Shown: positions 1 to 15,500, counted from the stretch's first letter. The stretch is DNA of 64,000 nucleotides from Odontesthes bonariensis (GCF_027942865.1 NC_134515.1:19490227-19554226), one strand, 5' to 3'. Program-made: numbers and translations. The notes: generated from the letters alone by a model not told the origin.

Positions 1-2600
1 ATCAATCACGGTGTAAAGAAGGGTTCCCAAGCACCTTTCCTTTTTTTCAAAACAATATTCTGCATTGTAGATGTTTTGTAAATCCATTTTTGTCTAGTTT
101 TTCTTTTAAACCAATCAAACACTTTCGTCTTTTGTTTGAAAGACCAAAGCTTTGGCAGATGATCCTTTTATAGCCGATCCTGACCACAAATTAATCTGCA
201 GATCGCAGAAGCTTACAGACCCCCTTCATTATTGTTGGAGATGCTTGCTATATTTTCATAACATAATGGGGCCGGTCGGTGAAGACAATGAAAATCAATT
301 CCTTTATATTAGTGGTTGTTAAAGGTTCAAATGAATAAACAAATAGCAGATTTGACTTTTAGTTGCATTTGAATCTTTATTCTTTCCTAGAAATTCATTT
401 TGTATTAAAGGGTAGTTGTAGAACTTGAGAGTTTTTAAACAATGCTGGGGTTGACATTTCAAGTGTTTGTCTCATCTCCAAGAGCTGAATTGACACTCTG
501 CAGGATCCACTTCCTCCGATGGAGGCCATTATAAGGGTTGTAGGGAAAGTCAAGGAACGACCATTAACCACCTCCCCTCTCCCAGTCTCACACACGCACA
601 TCCTTGCTTTAAGACCACGGCTGCAACTCTCACTCCGCTGTCTCTCACTGCGTTATCAGTGCAGGAAGAGGCAGGGTGGTGCATGCTGATGTGGCTGCAC
701 ATGTTGAATGACTCTTTGCTTCTGTATTGCAGTCGTGGATTGAATGACAATTCACCAGTTTCTCCTGTGCAGAGTTTGATGTGATGTGAAATGTGTACAT
801 CAACATATTACATATTCTGTCCATGGCTTTAATACTTTGCTCAGCTTGATATGGCAAAAGAAAAAGAGAACCGGTGAGCTTAAGTTGAGACGATGCTGCA
901 CTGAGGTGGACAATAGAGTGAGAGGGTTGGAACTTCCTGGCTGCAGACAAACAGGTCAGATAGGATATACCTTGCTTTGTGAACCTGACCCCAAAAAATA
1001 ACTGACATTGTACAGATTACAAACAGCATGTTTAAAGTATTCTATGTTTCGCAGAAGCCGTTACGTTATTTCTTCCACTGACTCTGTCAGGCCAGAGTTA
1101 CCCAACAAAACAAAGGCCTTGCGCTGGTCAACTGTGTGAAGCAAGTGTGCCGTGAGTGTGCACACAGGATGGCGGGCAGCTATGGCAAACGGACAGTGTG
1201 GCCCATTATCAGCTGATTAGCAAGCAAGTCTCGCCTTTTCCTGAGCGATTCTGTATTTGCAAGTGTAGAAAAGAGGGAATAACAGCCCTTAATGCACTTT
1301 GGCACAAACTTCAAACAGCCGACTGTCAGGAAAGCTAATCTGTGTCTTTTTCCCCCCTTCATTCTTATGTTTTGACAATAAAGATAGCCTATCTCGTCCC
1401 ATTACAAGTTGCCAGCTTCCCGCCTTGTCCCCGATATGCCTGACTTTTAAGCTAAGGAGTGCGTTACCCAAAGGGACCACTGGACACCGACTGAACTACA
1501 TTTGACCTTTATGGTGCAAGGAAAGGTGCTACATATATGTTTACGATATACAATAATGAAGGAAACTCATTTAAACCAGATGAATGTTCTCTGAAAAATT
1601 TGGAAAGATTACAGTACCACGAATTAAAATTCTGTCGCCGCAGTACAGCATGGCATTTAAAATGACTTTCATTAGCTAAGAACAGATGCATTAACAGATT
1701 AAAGCCAATTCTATTTTTCTAGATATTTTCTTGGGAACAAGGCTGAATTAACTCCAATTAACACCAATATCCAAGCATTGTCCTAAATATGCAGCTGTAA
1801 ACTGCATTCGGGGGAATGTTTTTAGGCGTTTGTATGATAGCATCCTTCTCGATTTTCACAAACATCACACTGAATAAGCACCTCTTCTTCTCTACTTCGA
1901 TGGTGCACCAACATTTCTGACATGCACACCTTTTATCTGATCTATGGGTCACTTCCTGAAAAGGGTAACCAGCCCCCAGATGTGCCACTAATGTTACAGC
2001 GACATTTGAGTTCATTTCCTTTCAGCAAAAGGAAGCGCATTGCAAAACAAACTAAACCAAATAAGCTTAATTAAAACATCTAACAAAACAAAATGAGAAA
2101 TGAAAACAAAAATCAAGAGGGAGAAATTAATCAGAGCTGGAGTTTTTTTTCCTTTCTTTTAAACAGACTTGGACAAAAAAAAAAAAAAAAAAAAAAGAGG
2201 AGAGGAGAGGAAATGAACAATAGGCTCGGAAAAGGAATAGAAGAAAGGAGGTAGGAGGTGGGCACGTCCAGGAGTGAATGTTCCTTCTCCTGATTTGCAG
2301 AGTTTTTATCTGGCGTTTGCATCGAAGCAGGGAAAGCGTGGGCCACGGCTGTAGTGGCGTCGTGGGTGGACATTGCTGACAGACAGGCCAAAATATGGCT
2401 TTCTTCTGCTGCTGATTAAAGAAGTGCAACAAAAGGGTGGAGGGACGTAGAGGACAGATGACCTTACCAGACACACACACACACACATACACCACAAGGC
2501 ACAGCAGATTGTTCAGTGTTGCTACATTTCTTAAAATGTAACAGCATCAAAGAATTGGCTTCCAGTAAAAAAAGAACCTTGATGTGTACCCAAAAGGACA
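1..2600. other. Intergenic, no gene recognised
   Basis: I recognise no exon, RNA gene or transposon here. The stretch is AT-rich and contains a poly(A) run at 2175-2196 followed by a short GA-rich tract, and a short CA run near 2467-2490. The open frames present are short, and the longest (minus strand near 2127-2495) is made from the low-complexity tract. It lies beyond the likely 3' end of lmbr1l. Confidence 0.5.
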
Positions 2601-2604
2601 CAAA

Positions 2605-2857
2605 GAAGTTAAAAATTCAAACATATTTTTATTGCTTCCAGCTCATAACACTGTGAAACAATGATGTTAAAAAAAGAGAGAGAACAATTTAAGAAATTTT
2701 GAAACATCAGAACAGTTAAAAAGCAAACTTGCATCTTTTTTAAAAATCTTTGAACAACTTTAAATATTCTTTTGTCTCAAATATAGACTCAAGTGTTGTA
2801 AGAGTACAGAATCAAAATATGAAGTAAGGATCCCAAAATGCCCTGAAATAATAATAA

Positions 2858-2907
<50 letters not shown>

Positions 2908-4362
2908 CACACACACACATCATAATCTTCCTGTTCCAAAAATACAAAAAGAATTTTCAAAGAAAAGGAAACACAGCAGTGAGGAAACTCAGCGTTCAAT
3001 GTATAATGCACATTATAATCTAACCAGTGACACAACACAGGGTAGGGGCTGAATTTAACAGACACTGTCCTCTGCTGGTCAAACCAACAAAAAAACATAA
3101 CCTGCTGATACAGCAGGAAAGGCAAATGGTAACTCAAGATCACTAACACACTGTGTGATGATGAGATGGTGACTTTATGTGATCAACATTATCAAAGAAA
3201 ATCTAAATTTGGTAAAGACTCCATGGCCCAACAGTCACATTTGCTGCTTGATAAAATATTTAGAAACCATTCCAAGCACTCATCCTGATGTCCAACAGAT
3301 AAGAACAAGATGGAAAGAACCTTGTAGACAATTACCTGACAAGATGAGGAAATATCTGAAACCACTTCTGGTAAAGTTAGTGTGCTTTTACATGTGAAAT
3401 ATTGCACTTGCCCACAGAAAGTTTTTAATGATTCACAGTTTGATTGGCTAAAAAAAAAAAAAAAAAAAAAAAAAATGAGTGTCACATGGCATTCAAATGT
3501 ATTGCATAAGACAAAATGTAAAGCTTTCACTTTTCTGAGTTTAGTAAAATAGAACTGTCATCACACTCAGTGGGTTTACTGTCATCAAAAACCCCACCTT
3601 CACAATTAATTACCTCAGAAAATGCTATTATTCTTCCAGTAAACTGGGTTTGAAAGGCATCTCCCACAACCAACACAAATGACACGTTCCCTATGTAACC
3701 TCCAGACCCGCAGACACAGCCAAGGGACTGCTTCCCATTCGCTTACACCAACAACTTCCACTTATTAACCAACATAACACTTGAGCAGACTGGACCACCA
3801 AACACATGGAAGCAGACCTTAAATTAGCGGTACACTTGAGAGGAAAAGCGTGGGGGAGCCACAAAGAGAGAGTACTTGGTCGACCTGAAGAAGGAAGAGG
3901 AAATTATGTCAGAGCTACTGTGTAATATTTCAAAATAACTCTGCTGACTTTCACATGTGTCAACACAAAAACTGCTGTCCAAAGGTCCTCTTTTTATAAG
4001 GCATCCGACATGCTGGGGGTTGCTGTGTTGTTCACTATGGCAGCACTGCCAAAATGGCTTATATATCCCTTTACCCCATGTTCCAGTCATACCCATGATG
4101 ACTCTGCAGTCATATAGCAGTACAAACTTGGACCCTGATACGCTGATTATTAAAAAAAAAACAAAAAAAAAAAAAAACGCATCGAGCTTTGCTCCAACAG
4201 ACAGACTTGTCGCCTTCACCTGTCACTTGGCTCAGAAACACCAGACCCATGCACCAACCAGCCATGGGACTGAACCACCAATGCCTTTAATCCAACAGGT
4301 GCGCATCTGAAGTGGCTCAGATTGTAAGAGTTGGGAAAAGGCAGTGATGAGGAGGAAAGAGG
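2605..4362 (-). other. lmbr1l: Probable lmbr1l 3' UTR
   Basis: This lies directly downstream of the lmbr1l stop codon on the minus strand. A minus-strand AATAAA signal (plus-strand tttatt at 2628-2633) is the first good polyadenylation signal I noticed after the stop, which would give a 3' UTR of about 1.75 kb. It contains an A30/(CA)13 tract at 2864-2919 and an A26 run at 3450-3475. The exact 3' end is inference; transcript data would settle it. Confidence 0.4.
2864..2919. repeat. Poly(A) plus (CA)n tract
   Basis: About 30 A residues run straight into 13 CA units. This is a low-complexity microsatellite inside the probable lmbr1l 3' UTR. The A-run followed by CA could be the tail of an old retroposed copy, but no body of such an element is recognisable next to it. 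Confidence 0.9.
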
Positions 4363-7300
4363 TCAATGGATTTTAGAGAGTCCACTAGCCAGAAGAAGTC
4401 TGAAGGGGACGGTGGACCGTGACACAGTTAAAGGTAGCCGGTGAAGTCCTGCAAGAAAAGAGAGAAAACAAATACTAACGTTAACATCAAGCATAATGAC
4501 AAACTAGAACACCCTTAAGCAAGGGGAAAACGCTGATTTATATTATATAAAAGTCCATCAATCACTAAACAAAAGTAAGTTGGGAGGCAATGGGAAAGTG
4601 CAGGAGAGCTGCCATGGTGCAGAGATGCTATCTGTACTGTGAGGAAGGGGATTGTGTGCATGTGTGCGTTTGGCGTGCCCATGCTCCGAGCGCTTGTTTG
4701 TGTTGGGTGGAGGTTTAGAGGGTGTGTGTGCCGTGAGGGGTCTAGGGCGGTGTGCCTGAAGGTCCCCAAGGGGACCCGACTCTCCTCTTGTCCCTTTACA
4801 ATTTCCTGAAAGAATTGTATTCTTTCTATCTGAGGAAGAGAGACCAGCCCGTCGGGAAATGAGGCCAAAGGTGGGGGAACTTAAGGCATAGCTATCAAAG
4901 TGCTATGAATTTCAGCATAACAGAGTCCCACAGACAGTTCAAAATATGTACATATAAAGTACTGTTAGCTTGAAGATTCAAAATGGAAGTAGACTGACCA
5001 AAGGCACGAATGAGCTCTCTCTGTACTGCCCAGGTGACTGTCTTTATCAGGGAAGCAGAGGTGAGGCCAGCAAACAGCATGTTATAAAGGAAGACGATGT
5101 AGAAGTTCCCGAGCCAGTTATACCGACCAAAGTCTCCTAGTAAATCGAAGCTGGTGATTCCTGAGAGAATGAAGCAGAAGTTAAAGAAAATGTAGCACTT
5201 ACAAAAGAACAGCACAAATCAGGCTGGAGCTGTGGGGATGGCATTCGTGACATTAACCTGCCCTCCTGTGGTCAGTAATAAAAATACAACTACATTGATG
5301 ATTTAGCAGTTTTGTCATGTTCAAAATCCAAATCAATACATAGCAATAGATATATGTTGTACTATACATCATTACTATTACAATTCATTTAGTCAGTCAC
5401 TTAAATATTTTTGCAGTTCGTAAAAACTATGCAGCATCAAAATGAGTTAAGAAGACTAACAAGATGTTGTACTTGTTCTACACTTGTTGTAGTTTTATAG
5501 TGGTATGTCCGTGCATTTTATTCTGAATGTTCAGTCGCTGCCAACGAGCTAGCCTAATCTTTGACTGAAGCTGGCAAGCCACTTCAACCAGAGCCTGCAG
5601 CAAGTGGACAACAGTTTGAGGTGCTGCTAAGCCAAGCTCACTGAGGCTGCAGAGCAGAACAAAGACCACAGTTACCAGGTGCAGTCCAAGATGAGGGAGT
5701 TATTCTGTCTGGAGCATGAGGCTTATTGTTGAGGCAGATGAATGACAGTGATGACTGCCACAACAGTGGCATGGCTGGCCTGACCGTAGGATACTGCAAG
5801 TTGGGGCTAGAGCGAGCTGGTAAGTAGCGAATATTCTCTTAAAATAACACACATCTATAAAGAGCCTTTCATTTTATCTGCTTACTACAGTCTTAAATGT
5901 TTTACATTTAGAGAAAACAGTGTGCATTAACCAGATATTCAAAAGACAACTTTCTCTCTTTTTAAAATGGCACTTCCTAATTTCTAGAATCCACCGTGAA
6001 CACAGTACATACTGGAAACATGCTGAGAATTTGATCCGAGTCGATATATGGGCGTGGTCTTTAATAAATTCTCCATGTTCATATAGGCTGCGCCCTTACC
6101 GAGTGTGCGTGAAAAGACTGGCAGTGCAGAGCTCAGGATTAGCAGCGAAACACAGTTTGCGATGATCTGAAAGAAAAGCAGATTAAGAGTAAACACATCA
6201 CCAGTTTGAGTTGTGTCTTACTAGCCGGGTTTCTGTGGAGAGTCGCCAGAGGATGGCAATATAGGCTACGTTGTATGTTGTGGTTGTATTTCAATAGGAA
6301 AAGAAGCTTTAATAACAGCCATTATGAGAGAAAATACATGCTGCAGCTTATGGCAAAATACCTGTGTGAGGTTGGTGTCTTTTGAACGAGGCAGGAGGCT
6401 ACAGAAGAGAGGAGAACTATAGAAACCCACGACTGAGGACACCATTAGATAGCTGAAATTTATTTTGAGGACAACAATGGAAAGAGGAGTAACATGGGTA
6501 GTAAACAATACTTAGCGAGTATATGGGAGCGTGTTATATGTGAACACTACAGAATTATTCAAATATCGAGGGCAGTATGTTATAAGCTGAGTCAGAGCCA
6601 AATGGAAATGCTTTGTTAATTCTATGTGCGTACAGTCAATCCACAGGAATTGATAAGAATCGCAAAACCAACTCGATAACCAAGTCCAATGTCACGGATT
6701 TTGGTGGCTAGATGGAGAATGACCAAAGGAAGGCCTATTAAATATTTGTAAGCATCTGAATCACTTTCTTTAACAATAGAAGTTTGGCGCGGTCGGCATT
6801 GGTGGGGGACTGCACTTCAAGCTCGTTACTGGAATGAAAGGATACAGGATGAGGACAACTTGAACCGCAGCACCCAGTGAGCCAAACATGGAAAAGGAGG
6901 CCATCCCCAGGTGAGGATCCTACAACACAAAAAGAACAATCACCAGGTGATGACCAGGTTTCGAACATGTTCGCAATGTCTTCCAAACAGAACCCCCACC
7001 TCCATTCCTCTGGGCATAGCCGTCTCATCCAGCAGCAACTCCAACACATTGAAACAGACCAGCAATACACACATCACCTGAAGACACAAGCAGCAAATAC
7101 ACAAGCAGGTGGGTTACTAAATGAAAAGTTAAAGCACAATTTGTGAATGTAGTCATAATTATACTTACCGTCAGTGCAAGAAGGATAAGCATTGCTAGTG
7201 GATAGCCCAAGTTTCGCTGCCATGGGGACGCTTTCCTACGCATCTCTGTAAGGGAATACATAGGGGGGAAAAAACAACAACAAAAAATGAGTGCACATCA

Positions 7301-9513
7301 ACAAAAGACTATGCAGTGTTCATCACTGCAGAGAGCAGCTTCCTCATCAATCATACCCAGGGCCACACGCTTGCTCCGGACTGTTTGGTACTCTTTTCTC
7401 ATGGCCTCCATGTTCAACTTGACCCAGCATGACGTACTGCCACCTCCACCTCAGACATACAAGCGAGACAAGCAGTCAGTCATCTTTAGAATGAATGATT
7501 AGAAAATGGCAAAGGAGAGTGATCATGGTCACAAACTTACAGTTGAGTTTCCTGGAGAGCGAGTCTTCCTCAAACAGGGCACAGCTCAGCGTGTCTTCAA
7601 CATCCTCCAGCAGCTAAACAGGACAGAAGCAATTAGTGAGTGAAATATACTATATATAAACAACTGGGCTGACGTATTGACACTCAATCTGACAGATGTT
7701 CTTTATCTTAAGTTGTACTTTACTGTGACAAAGTAACAGCATTTCTGTCTTTAGCTGTATTTCCTAATTTAGACAATGTCTCAAAAACCCAACGACATAC
7801 TACTTTGGAGCCATTTTAACCCATCCTTGTTTTAAAGCTGTGAGTGCATCAACACTGCGCTGGGTTACAGTGAATACATATAATATCGGTTTTAAATGTG
7901 CTTTTTTTTGGAGGGGGGGGTCACGTTTCCTGGTGTGAGGTGGAGCTGTAAACAGTAATGCAAGTTTGTTTTTATTCCCCTTTAATTCTAGACTTCTAGT
8001 CAGTCTGTGACTCACCCGCGGTTTGACCAGCAGGCTGCCTGTAACACTGAACATTCGAGACAACCCAAAGGGGGTGCACACTGGGGAGAGAAAAGCACAT
8101 ACAAGATGACCTGCAAGAGTCATGCAACACAGTGTGAACAATTCTCATAATTGTGATGGAGATCTACGAACATAAGAGCAGCAGCACTCCAAACAGAGAG
8201 ATCCCCGAGTACAGGTATGGAAGGTAATACTCCCACAGGTCTGCAATTCACAGAAAGGCAATAAAAGCAACAATATGGAAATTTGCTTAGCTACTTGACA
8301 AATCTATAAGAATTTATGGATCTAATGAGAGTGACTCACCATAGAGGCTCTTTCGGGCTATGTTGTCATGGAGGAGGGCTGATGCAACCCACACAATGCC
8401 CAGCACAAGCAGAGCAAGCAGCAACAGCAGCACAACTGCTTCGTACACTCGAGCCATTACGCCCTACACAACCATAAAGGATGTTTGGTGATCAGCTCAA
8501 GTGGAGTTGTTGTCTTGTAGTTAAGCTTTCATTAAAAGGGACTTTAAATCTAGAGCTTTTATTTGTAAGACGATGTGAATACCGGTACCTTTTTGGACCC
8601 TGCAAATCCCTCAGACTCAGTGAAGAAATAGGCAAAAGGCATGAGGAAGACCAGGGATAAATTGGAGAAGAGAAAGACTACATTCCACAAGCCTAAAAGG
8701 GGAGGAAGACCAATTTTAGAAATGTTATTTCCTCAGCACAAGCATTCATTAGTGTAAGAACTGCAACAAAGAATTGTGGCAGTACCACTATCAGCCACTG
8801 TGAGGCAGAGTTCTGACAAACAGTGCACAAGGGCAAGGACTGCTGTACATTCACATGCACAATGTGCAACAATTAAAAAGGAATGTAAATAATGTGAAAA
8901 ATAGAGACTACCCTCATAATGGCTCCCTACATAAAACAATAACTACAAGCCTGACTTGCATCATAACCATTTAGCCCTACAAAGTACAGTATATGTTGTT
9001 TGCTGTCTGTAAAACAGAAGGAGTTGATAAACAGCTGGACCAATTTTTAAAGCCCAGCTATTTACTCTGCAAGGTCAAATCTATCCCATCCATAATAATT
9101 ATCTGTTTGGACACAGGCCTGTGCCATATTGATTTTCAGTTCATCACCCCAACAGTAGTAGTCATTATTTCTAACTGTATGGCGCTGATATACCGTGTAT
9201 AAGAGATCCATTGAGCCACTGCATGTAGTAGCTCTGTGGGAAGGTGAGCAGCACCTCATTGGACAGAATGGAGATGGGAAGAAGCAGCACAGCACACACT
9301 GCAACAGACAGGGTGAATGTACACAACCACAGCCTGGGAGAAAGAAAAAGGCAACCTTTGAGTAAAGTCACATGTGTCTTTGTGTTTAGCCTTAGCTTAG
9401 CATATCAGCCAAGGTGAAACGCTGACGCAGCCAGGAATAACAGTGCCAGCGTGAAGGAACAAAGTACAAAGTGACACTGAGGTCGGACAATCCCAGCTAA
9501 ACACCGTATAAAC

Positions 9514-9560
<47 letters not shown>

Positions 9561-12500
9561 AGGGCGATAAATCTATTAACAAATTGCCATTAAAAATGTC
9601 ACAGTGCAATCATTCACAGTGGCACTTTAAGTGAGCAAGAGCAGGTTGCTGTTGTCTTGTTAATCACAAGTTTTCACTTACGCAATTTTGTTGACAGTGG
9701 CATCTTCAATGTCATCTGCAAATTACAAGAAACACAAGTCAATTACTTTTATGACAAAACTGAAAATGTGCTTTCACATGTGTGTAATCTGATGTTCAAA
9801 GTGTTGTTAGCAGATGGGTCAAATTTGCCTGGAGGACCTAGATTTTATACACACACTGTAGGCACATAGGGGAGAGCCTTTAATGTGGAGGAGGTAGTCT
9901 ACATGAGAGTAAACATCTCCCAGGGCTCAGTGAGGGGGGCGTGAGTAAGGGACAAGCACACTTGGAACATTTTGTTCATGCTAGACCAAAACTCTTGCTA
10001 AACCAAATTACACGAGTAGGAGACTGCAAAGAAAGACCAGAACTCAAACAATCCAGGTTCAAAAACAGCTTTGCATCATTCAACATGCTAAACATACAAT
10101 ACAACTCAAATGGACAAATTGCTACTCTTGTTATCATGTCTTCCAATGTACAACTTGTGACAGCCGTTCAATCACAAACTATAGTCTGAGGAGCAAGAAG
10201 CAGCTATTGGTTACTTGGTGTCACAAACAACTCTTTACAGTTAAATTGCGCAACAGTTTTCTGGCTGCAGGGCACAACTGAGCTTCTGTTGTTGAAGCAC
10301 AAACTTCTACAGAGGTGAGCTAATACAGATCATGTTGCTACCATACCAAAAACAAAAAAAAAACAACAATAAAAAAAACCAAAAACCTACATCTGCTTCA
10401 AATAGAATTACTTGGACAAGTTATACAACAGTCAGCCCCATCCCACAGCAGACCAGCACATAATGGCTGCTGGTAGACTCCAAAGTTTTTTTGTTTTTTT
10501 CTGTTTTTAAATATGGCATGCTTTTCCGTGTCTTCTGGCTTATCTGCAGTTTTAAAATGAAGTACCATCACCCGATACATCACCAAAAGCTAAAAAAAAA
10601 AAAAATAAAAAAAAAAAAAAAAAAAAAGGAGATATATGCATGATTAGTCTCAAACTATTGCTCATGAGACTTTTTTTTTTCTTTTCTCGCACTTCACAGT
10701 GATTTTGTTTCAGGCAGTGCATGCACGTGGGAGTCATCCATCGTGAACATTTTAAAAGCAGACGTTATCGCGTCGCAGGAAGCTTTTCAGAGAGCAGTCG
10801 TTTGATTTTGCTGCAGAGATGTCTTCAGGAAAATGTGTTTTCAATTGTGAGGTCAAGTTGACCATTTTTCAGCCTCCCCAAAGACTCAGCAATCTTGTAC
10901 TTGTGGATGTGGTTTGTTTTTCCAGGCCAGCAAGACAAGACAAAAGGTTTGGAGTCGTTTGCTCCACTTCATGGACAACAGTTTTATGAACAAGTTGAGA
11001 CTGCTCCATCACTAAAAAGGGTAGATTCACAAGTTACTACCCTTTCCTTATCCGCCCACCCCCTCGGCGAACAACCAGGAATTCGACCAACCAGAAGACA
11101 CTTTAGCCAGATCTTCTCCTTCTGAGGAGGAAGAGGCTTGACCCAAGAGAAAGCTCTCCCTCATTCTGAAATTATTACAAACTATTTGGAGTTACAGAGC
11201 ATGAAAAGCTAATCTAGAAGTCCCCAAGATTAAGAATTAAATGACCGGAAGGTCTAGAGTCTCTGGCTGAAAAATGCCCTCCAGCAAATGCGCAAACTCT
11301 ACATGAGGATGCGTGCAAATATAAAAGATATCTGCCCAAAAACGTGATGACGAATAAATAAAGGGCAGAGAAAAAGAAGAAGGAGAAAAATTAGTTTTCA
11401 GAACAGGGAGCCTCTGAACAGGAACTGTGTTTGCGTGAGAGGTGTTGCCAACGTACTTGGTGGAAAGAAATTCCAAAGGACCAACGTAATCAATATGCTT
11501 GTCAACATTGCTGGTTTCCCTCAAGGCAATTCTCTTTAAGCCTTTTGATTGATAGCTTTCTTAAAGTGGACAAATTATATCAGGCATCTATCCATATCCA
11601 GAAACTTTACTCACCTGTGACAAACTCTGCAGCCTTCTTGAAGTGGGTAAGAATGAGGTAGCACACCATATAAAGGCACGTGAACAGCAGTACACAGATC
11701 TGCAAAAGACAAACAAAGGAATTTTGGACGAGTATGACCGATAATAGAGCGTGTTTCACTTCTTCAAGCAGCTTAACGTAATAAAGAACATGCAACATTG
11801 TCAACAATCTGTCCAGTCAAATGCTGCCAATGCACAACACATTTATCTAGTTTGTTTCAGAAACCAGAGGACGCAAAAGACAGCAGGGAAAGAAATGAAA
11901 ACAAGAGACAGAGTTACAAAAGCCAAAGAAAATTCACTGTTTTGCCTCAGGCATCGAGGCAGATGGAGTCCAAAGATTACAACTCATTCGAACAAAGAGA
12001 ATGGGGTCATGGTGTGAGACTGAAATGGATTAAGGAGAGTCAAAGAGAGAGAGAGGGGTTAATACCAGTGAGTAATAGCCCCCCCATACACTGGCCTGTA
12101 AAGGTCATATGCTGGCATTAGATTCGTTCAAATTTGGGTTAAACGTATACTCAGCCAGCAATCTGTTGTCTGGAAACATACTCACGGATTTAACGCCAAG
12201 ACTCAAACTAAACCTCTTTGAGAACAATGAAAACTTAATACAAGCTGTGAAAACAACCATGTAGTTTTGATGGGTAATATTTTCCACATTTTCCAAGATA
12301 AACCGCAATCCAGTCCCTCCAGCAGAGGGCGGACACCTGCAACAGACACTACTCACACACACACACACACACGCACACACACACACACTCAAGCGTATAC
12401 TCAAATGCACCGCAGCAGGTTGGCTCAGCCTGTTATCATCGGCCTTGTTAAAGCTGCAGTCTGCAGGATTTGTTGTTGTCATACGTAAAGTCCTACTTTT

Positions 12501-15500
12501 TGGCATTTTAAGAGTTTACATGATCTATCAGAACGTTTGAAGTTGAAAATGGTGACCTCCGTAGTCGCAAAATGCAAGAAATGCTTATTTTTTAACCGAA
12601 AAATAAAAAGTTATTCAACTTCCTGTCCCGCCCCTTCAAAACACATGAGAACTCGTGCACGTAGACGTGCACGCCAGATGCGCCTACACGACTCCTCATT
12701 CATCAACTCACCTGTCATTTGCGATCATGGAAGACACAGTAAGTAGACAAGCCGTAATGAAGTTCAATAGTCCAGATAAATAAGCGTGGGGACGAGCCTA
12801 CCTTGTATCGCGCGTGCACAATCGGTGATTGACAGGCAACAGAGCCCAGCTCGTAAACCTGATTGGTTACCTTTTACCGGTCCGGTCTGCAATTTTGTAA
12901 ACAAACCTGCTGGCTTTGGAGGGACCTAGCGGGACATATAGGGGACCTAGAGAACTCTTTTTTTTTTGTATTGGGGTATTTAATGTACTACTTTCAGAAT
13001 CCCCGGACAGTTCCAGGCATTATGCTTGAAAAAGAGTTGCAGACTGCAGCTTTAATAAATTGTAAGACTATTAGAAGGAACATTGGTTCAACGTGTACAA
13101 TTACACGTTACAATTGCTTTGAACAATGCAAATAGCCACTGCCTTTGAAAGCAAAGAAATCCCAGGCAATTTCCTTCTACATGGGAGCCAAACTGGAAGA
13201 AATTTCACATCAAGTGGGTTTCACCTGTGCACGGAGCTGCAGTAAATGATGATTAAACTCATGCTACCACGTGAGAAGCGGCAGTAAAAACATTTCTAAC
13301 GGAGGCCAGTACGTACAGCGGGATCTAGACGCGAGTCCCCGAGTCAACAACAGTAACAAACAAAAACGGGATCTCCGGAAAAAGGCGACAAGCTGTCGAA
13401 ATGTCCAAACCAGACTTCCATTAAAGTTTAGTAACAAAAGTTTAATCCTTCACATGCACCACTAATAACAAGGAAAAGGGAAGTGTCCACGATGACTTCC
13501 AAAATACCAAGTTGAAAACTCAATTAAAAACAGGGATTTTTAATCACTTGAACATACGGTACGATTTGTGTGGCTGTCAGAGCTGCGTTTTGGAGAGTGT
13601 TTTTGCTTCATGGTGTTCTTTGGCAAGCACAATATCCCTGACTTGGCACCAGAAAAATTTAAATGGAAAACAAATTAAAACCTCACAAGAAGACTGCATT
13701 CTGCATCTCATTTTAACATTTAGAATCAAACTTCATCAGTTTCAAAAACATGCAGCAATTTTACAGCGCTAGCAGGAATGATCAATAGTAGCATACAAGC
13801 ACCATCATGCCAACAACAAAGGACTGTATACAACAACTAATCAGCTCAGCAAAATTTTTCAAATTTGCAGTGTAATTTGGCAAGAGGCTCGCTATGGCTA
13901 ATCCAACAATAGGAAAACAAACAGGGAACACAAGATGGGTATTGGGTGAGAAATGAGTGGAGGGGCAGAATAACACCATTTAGTCCACATTTGTGAGAAC
14001 ACGTGCCTCTTGTGGTGGTGATCAGGGGCTTGCAGCACAGAGCAGGTCACTGAGAGGAGAGTTTAGGGGTTTTCAGCAGGCAGGAGGGCTATGTCTGTGT
14101 TGAATACAAAGTCCCAATGCAGAGCCATGTGAGATCTGTGAGAGTTACTTGTACATGTTGTACTTATGTAACTACTTTCCCAATCTTGTAGTTACCTTAG
14201 ATAAACAAAGAACAACCTGGCCTCGCTCGTAGCCTCTTGGCATCAGCAGACTTTGGAAAAGCATGGCGCCCTGCGATGTATAACACTATCCTATATACTG
14301 TGCAATATACTGCACTGGGATGTGTCATCTGATGTAGTTTGTTTCCCCTTCAATATAGTGATGATCCAGCCTTTCTTCAAAAGTGAAACATGTAAAACAT
14401 TTCAAACTTATCATCGGCCTTTAAATTCTTGTAATTCCACTCCACCCCACATCTTAGGAGCTGAAAGTACTGTAGTTATCAGTCCTCCCTCAGCCTCAGG
14501 AGATTAAGTTGTACTGCTGAGAGATCTCGTTGTCCTTTTTCTATGCACTCACACTGTACACAGCAGCTACTCTTGCATGCGGTATGTATGGGAAACGCTG
14601 CACTACAATCAACAGTTAAGACGAGTATAGTATAGAGTAAAGCAAAGCGAAGTTTTACAAGTCAACAGAACCCCGCTGTCTGTTCTCTCAGCGGCTGCAT
14701 TTGGCTTTTAGAATGAATCACATCAAATCATATTCACAAAAACGCAACGGCAAGATATTGTTCCCATATTTCACAAATTTAATCAAAATCTAATCAAGTA
14801 ATGCTTGACATTGGTCTCTTTCAAGCAGGGAACGATGGGCCTTCGTCGCAAAACAAGTTTTTTCCCTTCTTCTCCCACCTATCAGGTGTAACTGATATAT
14901 GAAGACGACCAATGTAACTATGCTCAAATAAGTTGTTATTCATTTAACCTTTGATCCAAACACAACATATTAGATCACACCCCCCCCCCCCCATATGCCT
15001 TAACCGTGTCTTTTAGAAATAACACGGTGCACATTCACACATTTCTTAAGGTAACGTCTGAGTGCATGCTGATGCTGAGTCTCCCATTTCTCCACTGCGA
15101 GATCCTAATGTGACCTTTCATTCTGCCCGAGATTGATCCCTTCTGATCCCGCAAGGCTCACGCTGCAGGCTGTGGGTGTGTATTCCCCACTCTACAGTTA
15201 AACAACATCTCACTTAGATCCCTTCGATGATGTAAATCCTGCATGCATTTGCCAGATCCTGCAAGCTATAACAGATCAGAAACAGCGATGACAGACATTT
15301 GGCAACAATCAATACTTCCCACAGTTTTTATTCTAATTTTTCTTTTGGGGGGGGGGGGGGCTGGGACCCAGTTTGCTAAACACCAGATAAACACACAAGG
15401 CCATTTTATGCATTATTATCCAAATGTTAACTTGTATCATTTCCTCGGATCGGATGAGGCAACATCAGTTTAATCTGATCAGAAGTTGTAAAGAGTTATT

